A stretch of DNA of 7,670 nucleotides from Burkholderiales bacterium (GTDB lineage: Bacteria; Pseudomonadota; Gammaproteobacteria; Burkholderiales; JAEUOS01): contig CANGUJ010000173.1 in assembly GCA_947456845.1 (NCBI GenBank), forward strand, positions 1 through 7,670, given 5' to 3'. The notes beneath the pieces were generated by a model. It ran no database searches. It was not told where the DNA came from and saw only the letters and a list, made by a program, of their open reading frames with translations. Below are positions 1 to 6,229 of this stretch, in pieces. Made by a program: the position numbers and the translations under genes. The first letter of the stretch is position 1. Every line of letters starts with the position of its first letter.

Positions 1-395
1 CACCTCTCCGCGCCGGCGGAGAGAAACTGGCCGACCAGCGTGTCGCCGTAGCGATCGACGATCAGCCCGGGCAGCCCGTCGGATTCGCCGTGCACCAGGC
101 GCTGGCCGGTGCCCGGCCAGTACCGGGGCCTGCGCGCGATCGCCCGGCCGATGCGCGCGGCGAAGAAGCCCGCATCGACCTGCCGCGCGGTTTCGAATGT
201 CCAGACCCTGGCGCGAATCTGCGACCGGGGACTGTAGGCGGCAAGCGCCAGTATGGCGCCGCCGTGGCTGCGGACGCGCACCGTCTCGCCCGACACGGGT
301 TCTCCCGTCAACTTTTCGACCGCACCGGAAAACACCCAGGGGTGACGACGCGCCAGCGATTTCTCCTTGCCCGCCTTCAGGAAAACGTCAATCAA
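1..395 (-). CDS. rlmI: 23S rRNA (cytosine-C5)-methyltransferase RlmI, N-terminal part (gene runs off the left edge)
   Basis: I translated this frame by hand from the minus strand. It gives about 131 residues starting IDVFLKAGKEKSLARRHPW and including the stretches SHGGAILALAAYSPRSQIR and VHGESDGLPGLIVDRYGD. These are hallmarks of the RlmI/YccW family, SAM-dependent enzymes that methylate C1962 of 23S rRNA. The visible part covers the N-terminal PUA RNA-binding domain (about residues 1-75) and the linker into the methyltransferase domain. The SAM-binding motifs and catalytic cysteine lie outside the window. The start is a TTG at 393-395. The xerC stop lies in the same frame just upstream, leaving only six bases between the genes, and no ATG or GTG fits the conserved N-terminus. 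A Shine-Dalgarno sequence is weak at best, so translation may be coupled to xerC. The family call is firm; the exact target base is inferred from E. coli RlmI. Confidence 0.9.
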   Translation of the reverse strand, partial: MIDVFLKAGKEKSLARRHPWVFSGAVEKLTGEPVSGETVRVRSHGGAILALAAYSPRSQIRARVWTFETARQVDAGFFAARIGRAIARRPRYWPGTGQRLVHGESDGLPGLIVDRYGDTLVGQFLSAGAER

Positions 396-401
396 ACGCG
401 C

Positions 402-1331
402 TCACTTTCTCTTTGCGCGCGGATGCGCGGCGTCATAGGCGCGCGCCAGCTGCTGGAAATCCAGATGGGTGTAGATCTGCGTGGTGCTGATGTTGGCGTG
501 GCCGAGCAGTTCCTGGACCGCGCGCAGGTCGCTCGAGGATTGCAGCATGTGGGTGGCGAACGAATGGCGCAGCACATGCGGGTGCACATTGGCCGGCACG
601 CCGCTGCGGGCGGCCCATTGCTTGAGCCGGGTCTGCACCACCGCCGGTGAAATGCGCCGGCCGCGCGCGCCCACGAAGAGCGCCGGTTCCTCGCTGCGGG
701 CGAGGCTTGAACGCACTGCTTCCCATGCCGCGAGGGCGTGCAAGGCCCGGCTGCCGACCGGCACGTTCCGCGTCTTGCCGCCCTTGCCGGTGATCGTGAC
801 CTCGCCGTTGCCCCGGTCCACCCAGCCTGCCGAGCCCGCCGCGGCCCGGCTGTCCAGGCCGACCACTTCGGCCAGGCGCAGCCCGGAGGAATAGAACAAC
901 TCGAACATGGCGCGGTCGCGCACATCGAGCGGATTCTCGGAATCGGGCGAGGCGCGGTCGAGCAGCATGCCGGCATGGTCGACCGAAAGCGCCTTGGGCA
1001 GGCTGCGCGGGGCGCGCGGCGCGCGGATGCCCGCGGCGGGATTGACCTCAAAGGCCCGGCGTCTGCAGGCCCAGGCGAAAAAGCTGCGCCAGGCCGACAA
1101 GGCCCGTGCGATGGATCGTGGCGCCAGCCCTTTCTGGTGGAGGCGCGCGGCATAGGTGCGGATGTCGGCCGGGCGCAGCGTGTCGAGCCGCCTGGTACCC
1201 GCAAGCCTGCACAGGGTCTCGACCTCGCGGCCGTAGCTCTCCAGGGTCGCCGGGGAGTAGTTGCGTTCCGATGCGAGAAACGTCCGGAAATCCGCGGCCA
1301 GATCGAGATGATCCGGTCCGGTCTGCATCAT
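402..1331 (-). CDS. xerC: Tyrosine recombinase XerC
   Basis: This 309-residue protein is close to the usual XerC length of about 300. XerC and XerD together resolve chromosome dimers at the dif site near the terminus, under FtsK control at the division septum. An N-terminal core-binding SAM-like domain spans about residues 9-95 and the catalytic domain about 110-295. The full active-site set is visible: Arg152 (SSGLRLAE), Lys186 (GKGGKTR), His252 and Arg255 (HVLRHSFATHML), His278 (LLGHANISTTQ) and the nucleophile Tyr287 (IYTH). It overlaps the upstream DUF484 gene by ATGA. A second ATG follows directly, so the protein may start one residue later. Linkage to dapF and DUF484 matches the E. coli dapF-yigA-xerC order and favours XerC over XerD or an integrase. 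I see no mobile-element context. Confidence 0.95.
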   Translation of the reverse strand: MMQTGPDHLDLAADFRTFLASERNYSPATLESYGREVETLCRLAGTRRLDTLRPADIRTYAARLHQKGLAPRSIARALSAWRSFFAWACRRRAFEVNPAAGIRAPRAPRSLPKALSVDHAGMLLDRASPDSENPLDVRDRAMFELFYSSGLRLAEVVGLDSRAAAGSAGWVDRGNGEVTITGKGGKTRNVPVGSRALHALAAWEAVRSSLARSEEPALFVGARGRRISPAVVQTRLKQWAARSGVPANVHPHVLRHSFATHMLQSSSDLRAVQELLGHANISTTQIYTHLDFQQLARAYDAAHPRAKRK

Positions 1332-2032
1332 CCGGCCGCAAACAGTTGCGTGAGCGCGGCCGAGAGCGACTCGGCCAGCCGTTCCAGGTATAGCGTACCC
1401 ATCCCGGCGTAGAAGCGATGCTCGTCCTCGCTGGCAAGCGCGAGCAGTCCGCCACCGCTGCCGTTGCCGCGCACTGCCATCAGCGCAAGGGATTTCAGGT
1501 GCGGCGCCGCCTCTCCGAACCAGCCTGCAAGCTCCTCGCCGACCGGTGTCCCGTTGGCGGTGACTGCGTGGATGGGGCCGCAGTAGGGCAGCTTGCTGCG
1601 CTCGTTCGGCACGACGACGAGTTGCCGGAGCGCTTCGCCGATTTCGCCGGCCTGCGCCGGACCGTCCATCCCGCCCCTGATGCCCCAGACGCGGAGCATC
1701 ATGTGCGGGATCGCGAAATCCTCGCGCAGGTGATAGTCGAGTGTTTCGATGACGCGTGCCGACGAGACGGGCGCCGCGGCCAGAAGCGCCAGCGTCAACC
1801 GGTGCATCTTGTCAGACAGCGAGTCATTGCTGTGCCCGGTTTCGACCAGATCGGCGAGGGTGTGTTCAAGCGAGCGAACCTTCTCGCGCAGCGTGAGCAT
1901 TTGCCGTTCAGGGAGCGAGATCGCGCGCCCGCCGTGCGGATGCGGCACGAAGATCTGCGCCATGAGATCGGCGTAGTCCTCGAAAAACTTCGGGTTGTGC
2001 TGCAGGTACTGTGCGACTGCGTCGGGGTTCAT
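1328..2032 (-). CDS. DUF484 family protein (YigA-like)
   Basis: This 234-residue soluble protein belongs to the DUF484 family, whose biochemical role is not established. The N-terminus shows the family pattern: YLQHNPKFFEDYADLMAQI, then PHPHGGRAISLPERQ and LREKVRSLEHTLADL, followed by a conserved Asn and a helical stretch. Residues of about 40-90 look like a long helix or short coiled coil. The remainder, roughly 95-230, resembles the GAF-like fold proposed for the family. I see no signal peptide, membrane segment or catalytic motif. The E. coli homologue YigA has similar length and also sits between dapF and xerC. The ATG at 2030-2032 gives the family N-terminus but has only a poor Shine-Dalgarno match. 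The stop overlaps the xerC start, so the two are probably translationally coupled. A candidate promoter lies just upstream at 2060-2088. Confidence 0.85.
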   Translation of the reverse strand: MNPDAVAQYLQHNPKFFEDYADLMAQIFVPHPHGGRAISLPERQMLTLREKVRSLEHTLADLVETGHSNDSLSDKMHRLTLALLAAAPVSSARVIETLDYHLREDFAIPHMMLRVWGIRGGMDGPAQAGEIGEALRQLVVVPNERSKLPYCGPIHAVTANGTPVGEELAGWFGEAAPHLKSLALMAVRGNGSGGGLLALASEDEHRFYAGMGTLYLERLAESLSAALTQLFAAG

Positions 2033-2059
2033 CCGGGGTCTCGCTTTTGGCGTCGCTCG

Positions 2060-2088
2060 ATTGTAAGGGTTGCCCCGGGCTTACTCAA
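2060..2088 (-). promoter_or_regulatory. Candidate sigma70 promoter for DUF484-xerC-rlmI
   Basis: On the minus strand, TTGAGT (2083-2088) is followed by exactly 17 bases and then TACAAT (2060-2065). These match the sigma70 consensus at four and five of six positions. Transcription would begin near 2053, about 20 bases before the DUF484 start codon. The -35 box runs into the dapF stop codon at 2081-2083. This is the widest gap in the block, so an internal promoter is plausible. It is a sequence match only. Confidence 0.45.
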
Positions 2089-2959
2089 CCGCACGCATGC
2101 CGGCCGCCGGAATATCGATGCTGCCTTCGAAAACGGTCACCGCCGGGCCGGTCATGAACACCGGCGAGCCTGGGCCGGCCCAGCGAATCGACAACTCGCC
2201 GCCACGCGCATCGACCCTGACCGGCGCATCGGCGTCGAGCAGCCCGCGGTCGATGCCCGCCACCACGGCGGCGCAGGCGCCGGTACCGCAGGCCAGTGTT
2301 TCGCCTGCGCCCCGTTCGTGCACGCGCAACCGGATGTGGCGGCGCGAGACCACCTGCATGAAGCCGGCGTTGACGCGGGCGGGAAAGGCAGGATGGCATT
2401 CGATGCGCGGTCCGAGTTCGCCGACCGGCGCACCGTCGACATCGGCCACCACCTGCACAGCGTGCGGGTTGCCCATCGACACGATGGTGATATCGGCCGC
2501 GCTGTCCGGCAGCGGCAGCAGGTAGCGGTGCGGGGTGTCGGCCGGAAGCGCCCGGGAAACATCGAACGGCAGCGCGGCGGGATCGAAAGCGGGCGCGCCC
2601 ATGTCTACGGTGACCCGCCCGTCGGCTTCCATGCGCGGCTCGATGTCCCCGCGCAGGGTCTCGACGCGGATGCGGTCCTTGCCGGTCAAGCCCTGGTCGC
2701 GGACGAAGCGCACGAAGCAGCGCGCGCCGTTGCCGCACTGCTCGACTTCGCCGCCGTCGGCGTTGAAGATGCGGTAGCGGAAATCGATGCCCGCTCGGGT
2801 GGCGCTCTCGACGACCAGGATCTGGTCGGCGCCGATGCCGAAATGCCGGTCCGCGAGGGCGCGCCACTGCTCCCGGGTGAGTTCGACTCTTTGCCTGGTC
2901 GCGTCGATGACGATGAAGTCATTGCCCAGCCCGTGCATTTTGGAGAACTTCAATTTCAT
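2081..2959 (-). CDS. dapF: Diaminopimelate epimerase DapF
   Basis: DapF interconverts LL- and meso-diaminopimelate in the cytoplasm. The meso form feeds lysine synthesis and the peptidoglycan peptide. The 292-residue product has the family's two-lobed, pseudo-symmetric layout with one catalytic cysteine per lobe: Cys75 in NADGGEVEQCGNGARCF and Cys224 in GAGETLACGTGACAAVV. The N-terminal motif KMHGLGNDFIVID, the SMGNPHAV motif with Asn164, and Asn197 are also present. No key residue is missing, and the length is slightly above the usual 275-280 because of small surface loops. The ATG at 2957-2959 is the only start giving the canonical N-terminus. No clear Shine-Dalgarno sequence precedes it. 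It follows the acyltransferase gene by 19 bases and probably shares its transcript, so peptidoglycan precursor and lipid A genes sit together. Confidence 0.97.
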   Translation of the reverse strand: MKLKFSKMHGLGNDFIVIDATRQRVELTREQWRALADRHFGIGADQILVVESATRAGIDFRYRIFNADGGEVEQCGNGARCFVRFVRDQGLTGKDRIRVETLRGDIEPRMEADGRVTVDMGAPAFDPAALPFDVSRALPADTPHRYLLPLPDSAADITIVSMGNPHAVQVVADVDGAPVGELGPRIECHPAFPARVNAGFMQVVSRRHIRLRVHERGAGETLACGTGACAAVVAGIDRGLLDADAPVRVDARGGELSIRWAGPGSPVFMTGPAVTVFEGSIDIPAAGMRAVE

Positions 2960-2978
2960 GGCGATTGACGATGCCGGA

Positions 2979-3839
2979 TCAGTAAAGGGAGGCCGCGCCC
3001 GGCGGGCGGGTCTTGAAGCGCTTGTGAAGCCAATGATATTGCGCCGGCGCCAGGCGCACCTGTTGTTCTACGAATGTGTTCATGCGGCGCGTGTCGGCCT
3101 CGAGGTCTCCGCTCGGATAGTCCGGCCAGGGCGGGTGGATCGTGACTTCGTAACCCTGTGCGGTCAGGGCGGTCACGCATGGCAGCACCGCTGCGCCTGC
3201 CAGGCCGGCGATGCGCGGGACCGCGGTCACGGTGGCGGCCGGGATGCCGAAGAAAGGCACGAAGATGGCGTCGCGCGGGCCGAAATCCATATCCGGCAGG
3301 TAGTAGAGCGGCAGGCCGGACCGCATGGCGCGAAACGCTTCGCGTACGCCGTCCTGGCGCGACAGCAGCACCGGGTCGTTGAAGCGGCTGCGCCCGGCGA
3401 TCAGGGCCCGGTTGAAGGCTGCGTCCTTCTGGTTCGCGTACATGGTCGCCATGCGCCGGTCCAGCGTCAGGCGCGCCCAGGCCGCATCGAGGCCGACAAA
3501 ATGCGGCGCGAGCAGGATGACCGGACGGTCGGCGCAGGCCGCAAGATGTTCCGCGCCGCGCACACGGATCAATATGCGCAGCCGGGCAGCCGGCGCGTGC
3601 CAGAGCACCGCGCGATCAATGAATCCCTGAGCGAAACAACGAAAGGTTTGCCGGATCAGGCGGGCACGCCCGGGCGCGTCGAGTTCAGGCATGCAGGCTC
3701 TGATATTGGCGTCGGCGATGTGCCGCCGCTCGCGGGCCGCCGTGTGAAGCACCCATCCGAGCGCTGACCCGGCCAGGCGCAGCAGGTGCAATGGCAGCGG
3801 ATGGGCGAGCCGCATCAGTACGAGCAGCAGTTTACTCAT
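2979..3839 (-). CDS. LpxL/HtrB-family lipid A late acyltransferase (second of a tandem pair)
   Basis: This 286-residue member of the LpxL/LpxM family transfers a secondary acyl chain from acyl-ACP to a lipid A precursor at the inner face of the cytoplasmic membrane. The N-terminus (about residues 3-32) is hydrophobic and would anchor the protein. The catalytic HX4D motif is His113 to Asp118 (HFVGLD). Further family blocks are MYANQKDAAFN, YYLPDMDFGPRDAIFVPFFG (about 179-198) and the C-terminal QYHWLHKRFKTRP. The start overlaps the upstream acyltransferase stop by ATGA and has no good Shine-Dalgarno sequence, so the pair is probably coupled. Which sugar position or chain length it prefers cannot be read from the sequence, so I give no LpxL or LpxM symbol. 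Tandem lpxL-type genes beside dapF occur in other betaproteobacteria such as Bordetella, from memory. Confidence 0.92.
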   Translation of the reverse strand: MSKLLLVLMRLAHPLPLHLLRLAGSALGWVLHTAARERRHIADANIRACMPELDAPGRARLIRQTFRCFAQGFIDRAVLWHAPAARLRILIRVRGAEHLAACADRPVILLAPHFVGLDAAWARLTLDRRMATMYANQKDAAFNRALIAGRSRFNDPVLLSRQDGVREAFRAMRSGLPLYYLPDMDFGPRDAIFVPFFGIPAATVTAVPRIAGLAGAAVLPCVTALTAQGYEVTIHPPWPDYPSGDLEADTRRMNTFVEQQVRLAPAQYHWLHKRFKTRPPGAASLY

Positions 3840-4720
3840 GGCCGGTTGCCGGGTTTGCCCGGATCGTCCGATTGCGCTCGCTGATGCGGCGCCTTGTAGC
3901 GATCATAGCCCCACAGATACTGTTGCGGGCAGCGTCGGATGAGTTCCTCCAGGGCGCGGTTGACTTGGGTGGCCGCCGCGGTCATGTCATCGGCAAGGGG
4001 CGCCTCGAACGGCCGCACCGTCAGCCGGTATCCTGCGCCCTTGGGCAGGCGTTCGGCGAAAGCCAGCAGGATGCTGGCCTCGCTGGCTCGCGCCAGGCGC
4101 ATGGCCAGGGACATGGTGTAGGCCGGTTTGCCGAAAAACGGCGCCCAGACGCCTTCACCGAAGCGCGGCGTCTGGTCGGGCAAGAGGCCGGCCGCTTCGC
4201 CCCGACGCAGAGCGCGAATCAGGGCGCGCACGCCGGCCAGATCCGCCGCGGCGAGCTTCATGTTCGGCCGGCCGCGTCCGGACTCGATCAGCGGCGTCAG
4301 CGCCGCCTTGCGCGGCCGGCGGTACAGGATGGTGATGGGGCGGTCGGACGGCGCGCGCAACGCATAGGTTTGCGCGGTGATCTCGAAACAGCCCAGGTGC
4401 GGCGTGAGGAAAACGATGGGCCGCCCCGCGGCATGCGCCCGGTCGATCCATTCCCAGCCCTGGGTCTCGACCACCAGTCTCACCACCTGATCGGCGGGCC
4501 GAAGCCAGATAAAGGGCAGTTCCGCCATTGCCTTGCCGGCTTCGCAGATCGCCGTGCGGCGGATGCGGTCGTCGACGTAGCCTGCCTGCGCCAAATTGGC
4601 ATCGAAACATTGCCTGTAACCGGTGGACCACATATACGTGGCCTGCCCGAGCAGGGCACCGATGCCGTGCAGCACTCGCAGCGGCAGCCGCGAAGCAAAT
4701 AAGAAAATGAATTTAAGCAC
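3836..4720 (-). CDS. LpxL/HtrB-family lipid A late acyltransferase (first of a tandem pair)
   Basis: This 294-residue protein is of the same superfamily as its downstream neighbour but clearly diverged from it. It has HX4E (His108 to Glu113, HLGCFE) in place of HX4D, then ITILYRRPRK and LLPDQTPRFGEGVWAPFFGKP (about 178-198), and ends its domain with QQYLWGYDRYK. Hydrophobic residues 1-32 form the membrane anchor. The last 15 or so residues are polar and probably disordered. The start is a GTG at 4718-4720. An in-frame TAA lies directly upstream, and the translated N-terminus (LKFIFLFASRLPLRVLHGIG) fits the family, so the choice is secure. There is no Shine-Dalgarno sequence. As first gene of the minus-strand block it should have a promoter in 4721-4800 or inside metK, but I could not identify one with confidence. 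Acyl-chain and position specificity are unknown. Confidence 0.92.
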   Translation of the reverse strand: MLKFIFLFASRLPLRVLHGIGALLGQATYMWSTGYRQCFDANLAQAGYVDDRIRRTAICEAGKAMAELPFIWLRPADQVVRLVVETQGWEWIDRAHAAGRPIVFLTPHLGCFEITAQTYALRAPSDRPITILYRRPRKAALTPLIESGRGRPNMKLAAADLAGVRALIRALRRGEAAGLLPDQTPRFGEGVWAPFFGKPAYTMSLAMRLARASEASILLAFAERLPKGAGYRLTVRPFEAPLADDMTAAATQVNRALEELIRRCPQQYLWGYDRYKAPHQRAQSDDPGKPGNRP

Positions 4721-4750
4721 TTAGGAGGGGCGGGAGCGGTCTGCTAGAAT
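4721..4750 (+). promoter_or_regulatory. Candidate metK promoter in the divergent control region
   Basis: TAGAAT at 4745-4750 matches the -10 consensus at five of six positions. The best -35 candidate is TTAGGA at 4721-4726, a weak match with an 18-base spacer. Transcription would start near 4757 and give a leader of about 44 bases. The -35 box abuts the GTG start of the divergent acyltransferase, so the two transcripts would share about 80 bases of control DNA. The rest of 4751-4800 shows no riboswitch fold and no clear ribosome-binding site. Confidence 0.4.
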
Positions 4751-4800
4751 CCTCGATCCGCGCAATCGCGCCCCTCAATCAACTCTTACAGCCCAAACTC

Positions 4801-5961
<1,161 letters not shown>

Positions 5962-5970
5962 TAGCGCCGC

Positions 5971-6000
5971 CAGGGCAGGGATTTCCGTGTCCCGGCCCTG
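5971..6000 (+). terminator. Stem-loop just after metK, possible transcript 3' end
   Basis: Positions 5971-5981 pair with 5990-6000 in an 11-position stem with a single A-G mismatch and an 8-base loop. The stem is mostly G-C and starts nine bases after the metK stop. No T-run follows, so it does not meet the usual intrinsic terminator rule. It may act with Rho or protect the mRNA 3' end. The nearest T-run (6043-6048) has no convincing hairpin in front of it. Confidence 0.4.
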
Positions 6001-6053
6001 TGCAAGCCGGCCACCGTGCCGTTAATGCTGGGCTGAGCGAGGTTTTTTCTTCG

Positions 6054-6081
6054 TTCAACCGATCATTTTCTGGCATATAAT
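6054..6081 (+). promoter_or_regulatory. Candidate ahcY promoter
   Basis: A perfect TATAAT sits at 6076-6081. A partial -35 box, TTCAAC at 6054-6059, lies 16 bases upstream. The T-run at 6043-6048 could serve as a proximal UP-type element. The predicted start near 6088 falls on the first base of riboswitch stem P1, so the transcript would begin with the aptamer. That positional agreement supports both calls. It implies ahcY can be transcribed apart from metK. Confidence 0.65.
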
Positions 6082-6087
6082 TTCGCC

Positions 6088-6151
6088 TGCTGAGGAGCGT
6101 TGCGACTTCGGAATCATCGAAGCCAGGCTCAGCAAGAACAAACGGCGCTCA
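6088..6151 (+). promoter_or_regulatory. S-adenosylhomocysteine (SAH) riboswitch aptamer
   Basis: The sequence shows the SAH riboswitch pattern: GAGGAGCGTTGCGAC at 6092-6106, GCCAGGCTC at 6122-6130 and ACGGCGCTCA at 6142-6151. Stem P1 pairs 6088-6094 with 6128-6134 (seven perfect pairs). P2 pairs 6106-6111 with 6117-6122 (five Watson-Crick pairs and a G-U) around a five-base loop. The pseudoknot pairs GAGCG 6095-6099 with CGCTC 6146-6150. Known members bind SAH, discriminate strongly against SAM, and activate SAH-recycling genes, chiefly ahcY in beta- and gammaproteobacteria. Here it lies directly upstream of ahcY. The 3' pseudoknot strand is also the 5' arm of the terminator-like hairpin at 6143-6190, so ligand binding should favour expression. 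The aptamer call is firm; the switching mechanism is inferred. Confidence 0.93.
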
Positions 6152-6190
6152 AACACCTTTAAACCGTGTTTGGAGCGCCGTTTCGCTTTT
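6143..6190 (+). terminator. Terminator-like hairpin forming the riboswitch expression platform
   Basis: Positions 6143-6156 pair with 6166-6180 in 14 base pairs with one bulged G (6172) and a 9-base loop. An interrupted T-run, TTTCGCTTTT (6181-6190), follows. AAA at 6140-6142 could extend the stem into the first three T's. The 5' arm contains the CGCTC needed for the aptamer pseudoknot, so this hairpin and the ligand-bound aptamer exclude each other. Without SAH it should end transcription before ahcY. The broken T-run makes its efficiency uncertain. Confidence 0.7.
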
Positions 6191-6215
6191 GTGGCGATCG
6201 GGCGCTCCGTCTTCC

Positions 6216-6221
6216 AAGGAG
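6216..6221 (+). promoter_or_regulatory. Shine-Dalgarno site of ahcY
   Basis: AAGGAG lies eight bases before the ATG at 6230-6232, the ideal spacing. It settles the start: the open frame continues upstream to a TTG at 6170, but that codon is inside the terminator-like hairpin and has no ribosome-binding site. It is the only strong Shine-Dalgarno sequence I see before any gene here. It lies outside the riboswitch and both alternative hairpins, which argues for control by termination and against sequestration. Confidence 0.85.
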
Positions 6222-6229
6222 CCGTAAAG

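Noticed and set aside
402..1331. XerC-like tyrosine recombinase as the integrase of a mobile element
   Set aside because: Length, motifs and position after dapF and DUF484 are those of housekeeping XerC. There are no attachment-site repeats, tRNA target or cargo genes.
1418..2968. A 516-codon plus-strand open frame opposite DUF484 and dapF
   Set aside because: Both opposite-strand genes are well-supported families with intact motifs. The plus-strand translation is rich in Arg, Ala, His and Asp without any recognisable domain, as expected for an antisense frame of high G+C genes. It also spans two genes and their gap with no ribosome-binding site.
4751..4800. A SAM-sensing riboswitch in the metK leader
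   Set aside because: About 44 leader bases offer no stem longer than four pairs and none of the conserved blocks of SAM-I, SAM-II or other SAM riboswitches.
4721..4800. A minus-strand promoter for the acyltransferase block
   Set aside because: A promoter must exist, but candidates such as TTGATT or TGTAAG on the minus strand lack a partner box at 16-18 bases, so I list none.
6009..6048. An intrinsic terminator ending in the T-run at 6043-6048
   Set aside because: The best hairpin before it is GCT with AGC around six bases (6027-6038), only three pairs. The T-run is better seen as an A/T-rich element upstream of the ahcY promoter.
6170..6229. An upstream TTG start extending AhcY by 20 residues
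   Set aside because: The codon lies in the terminator-like hairpin, has no Shine-Dalgarno sequence, and the added residues do not belong to the family. The ATG at 6230 has a perfect site.
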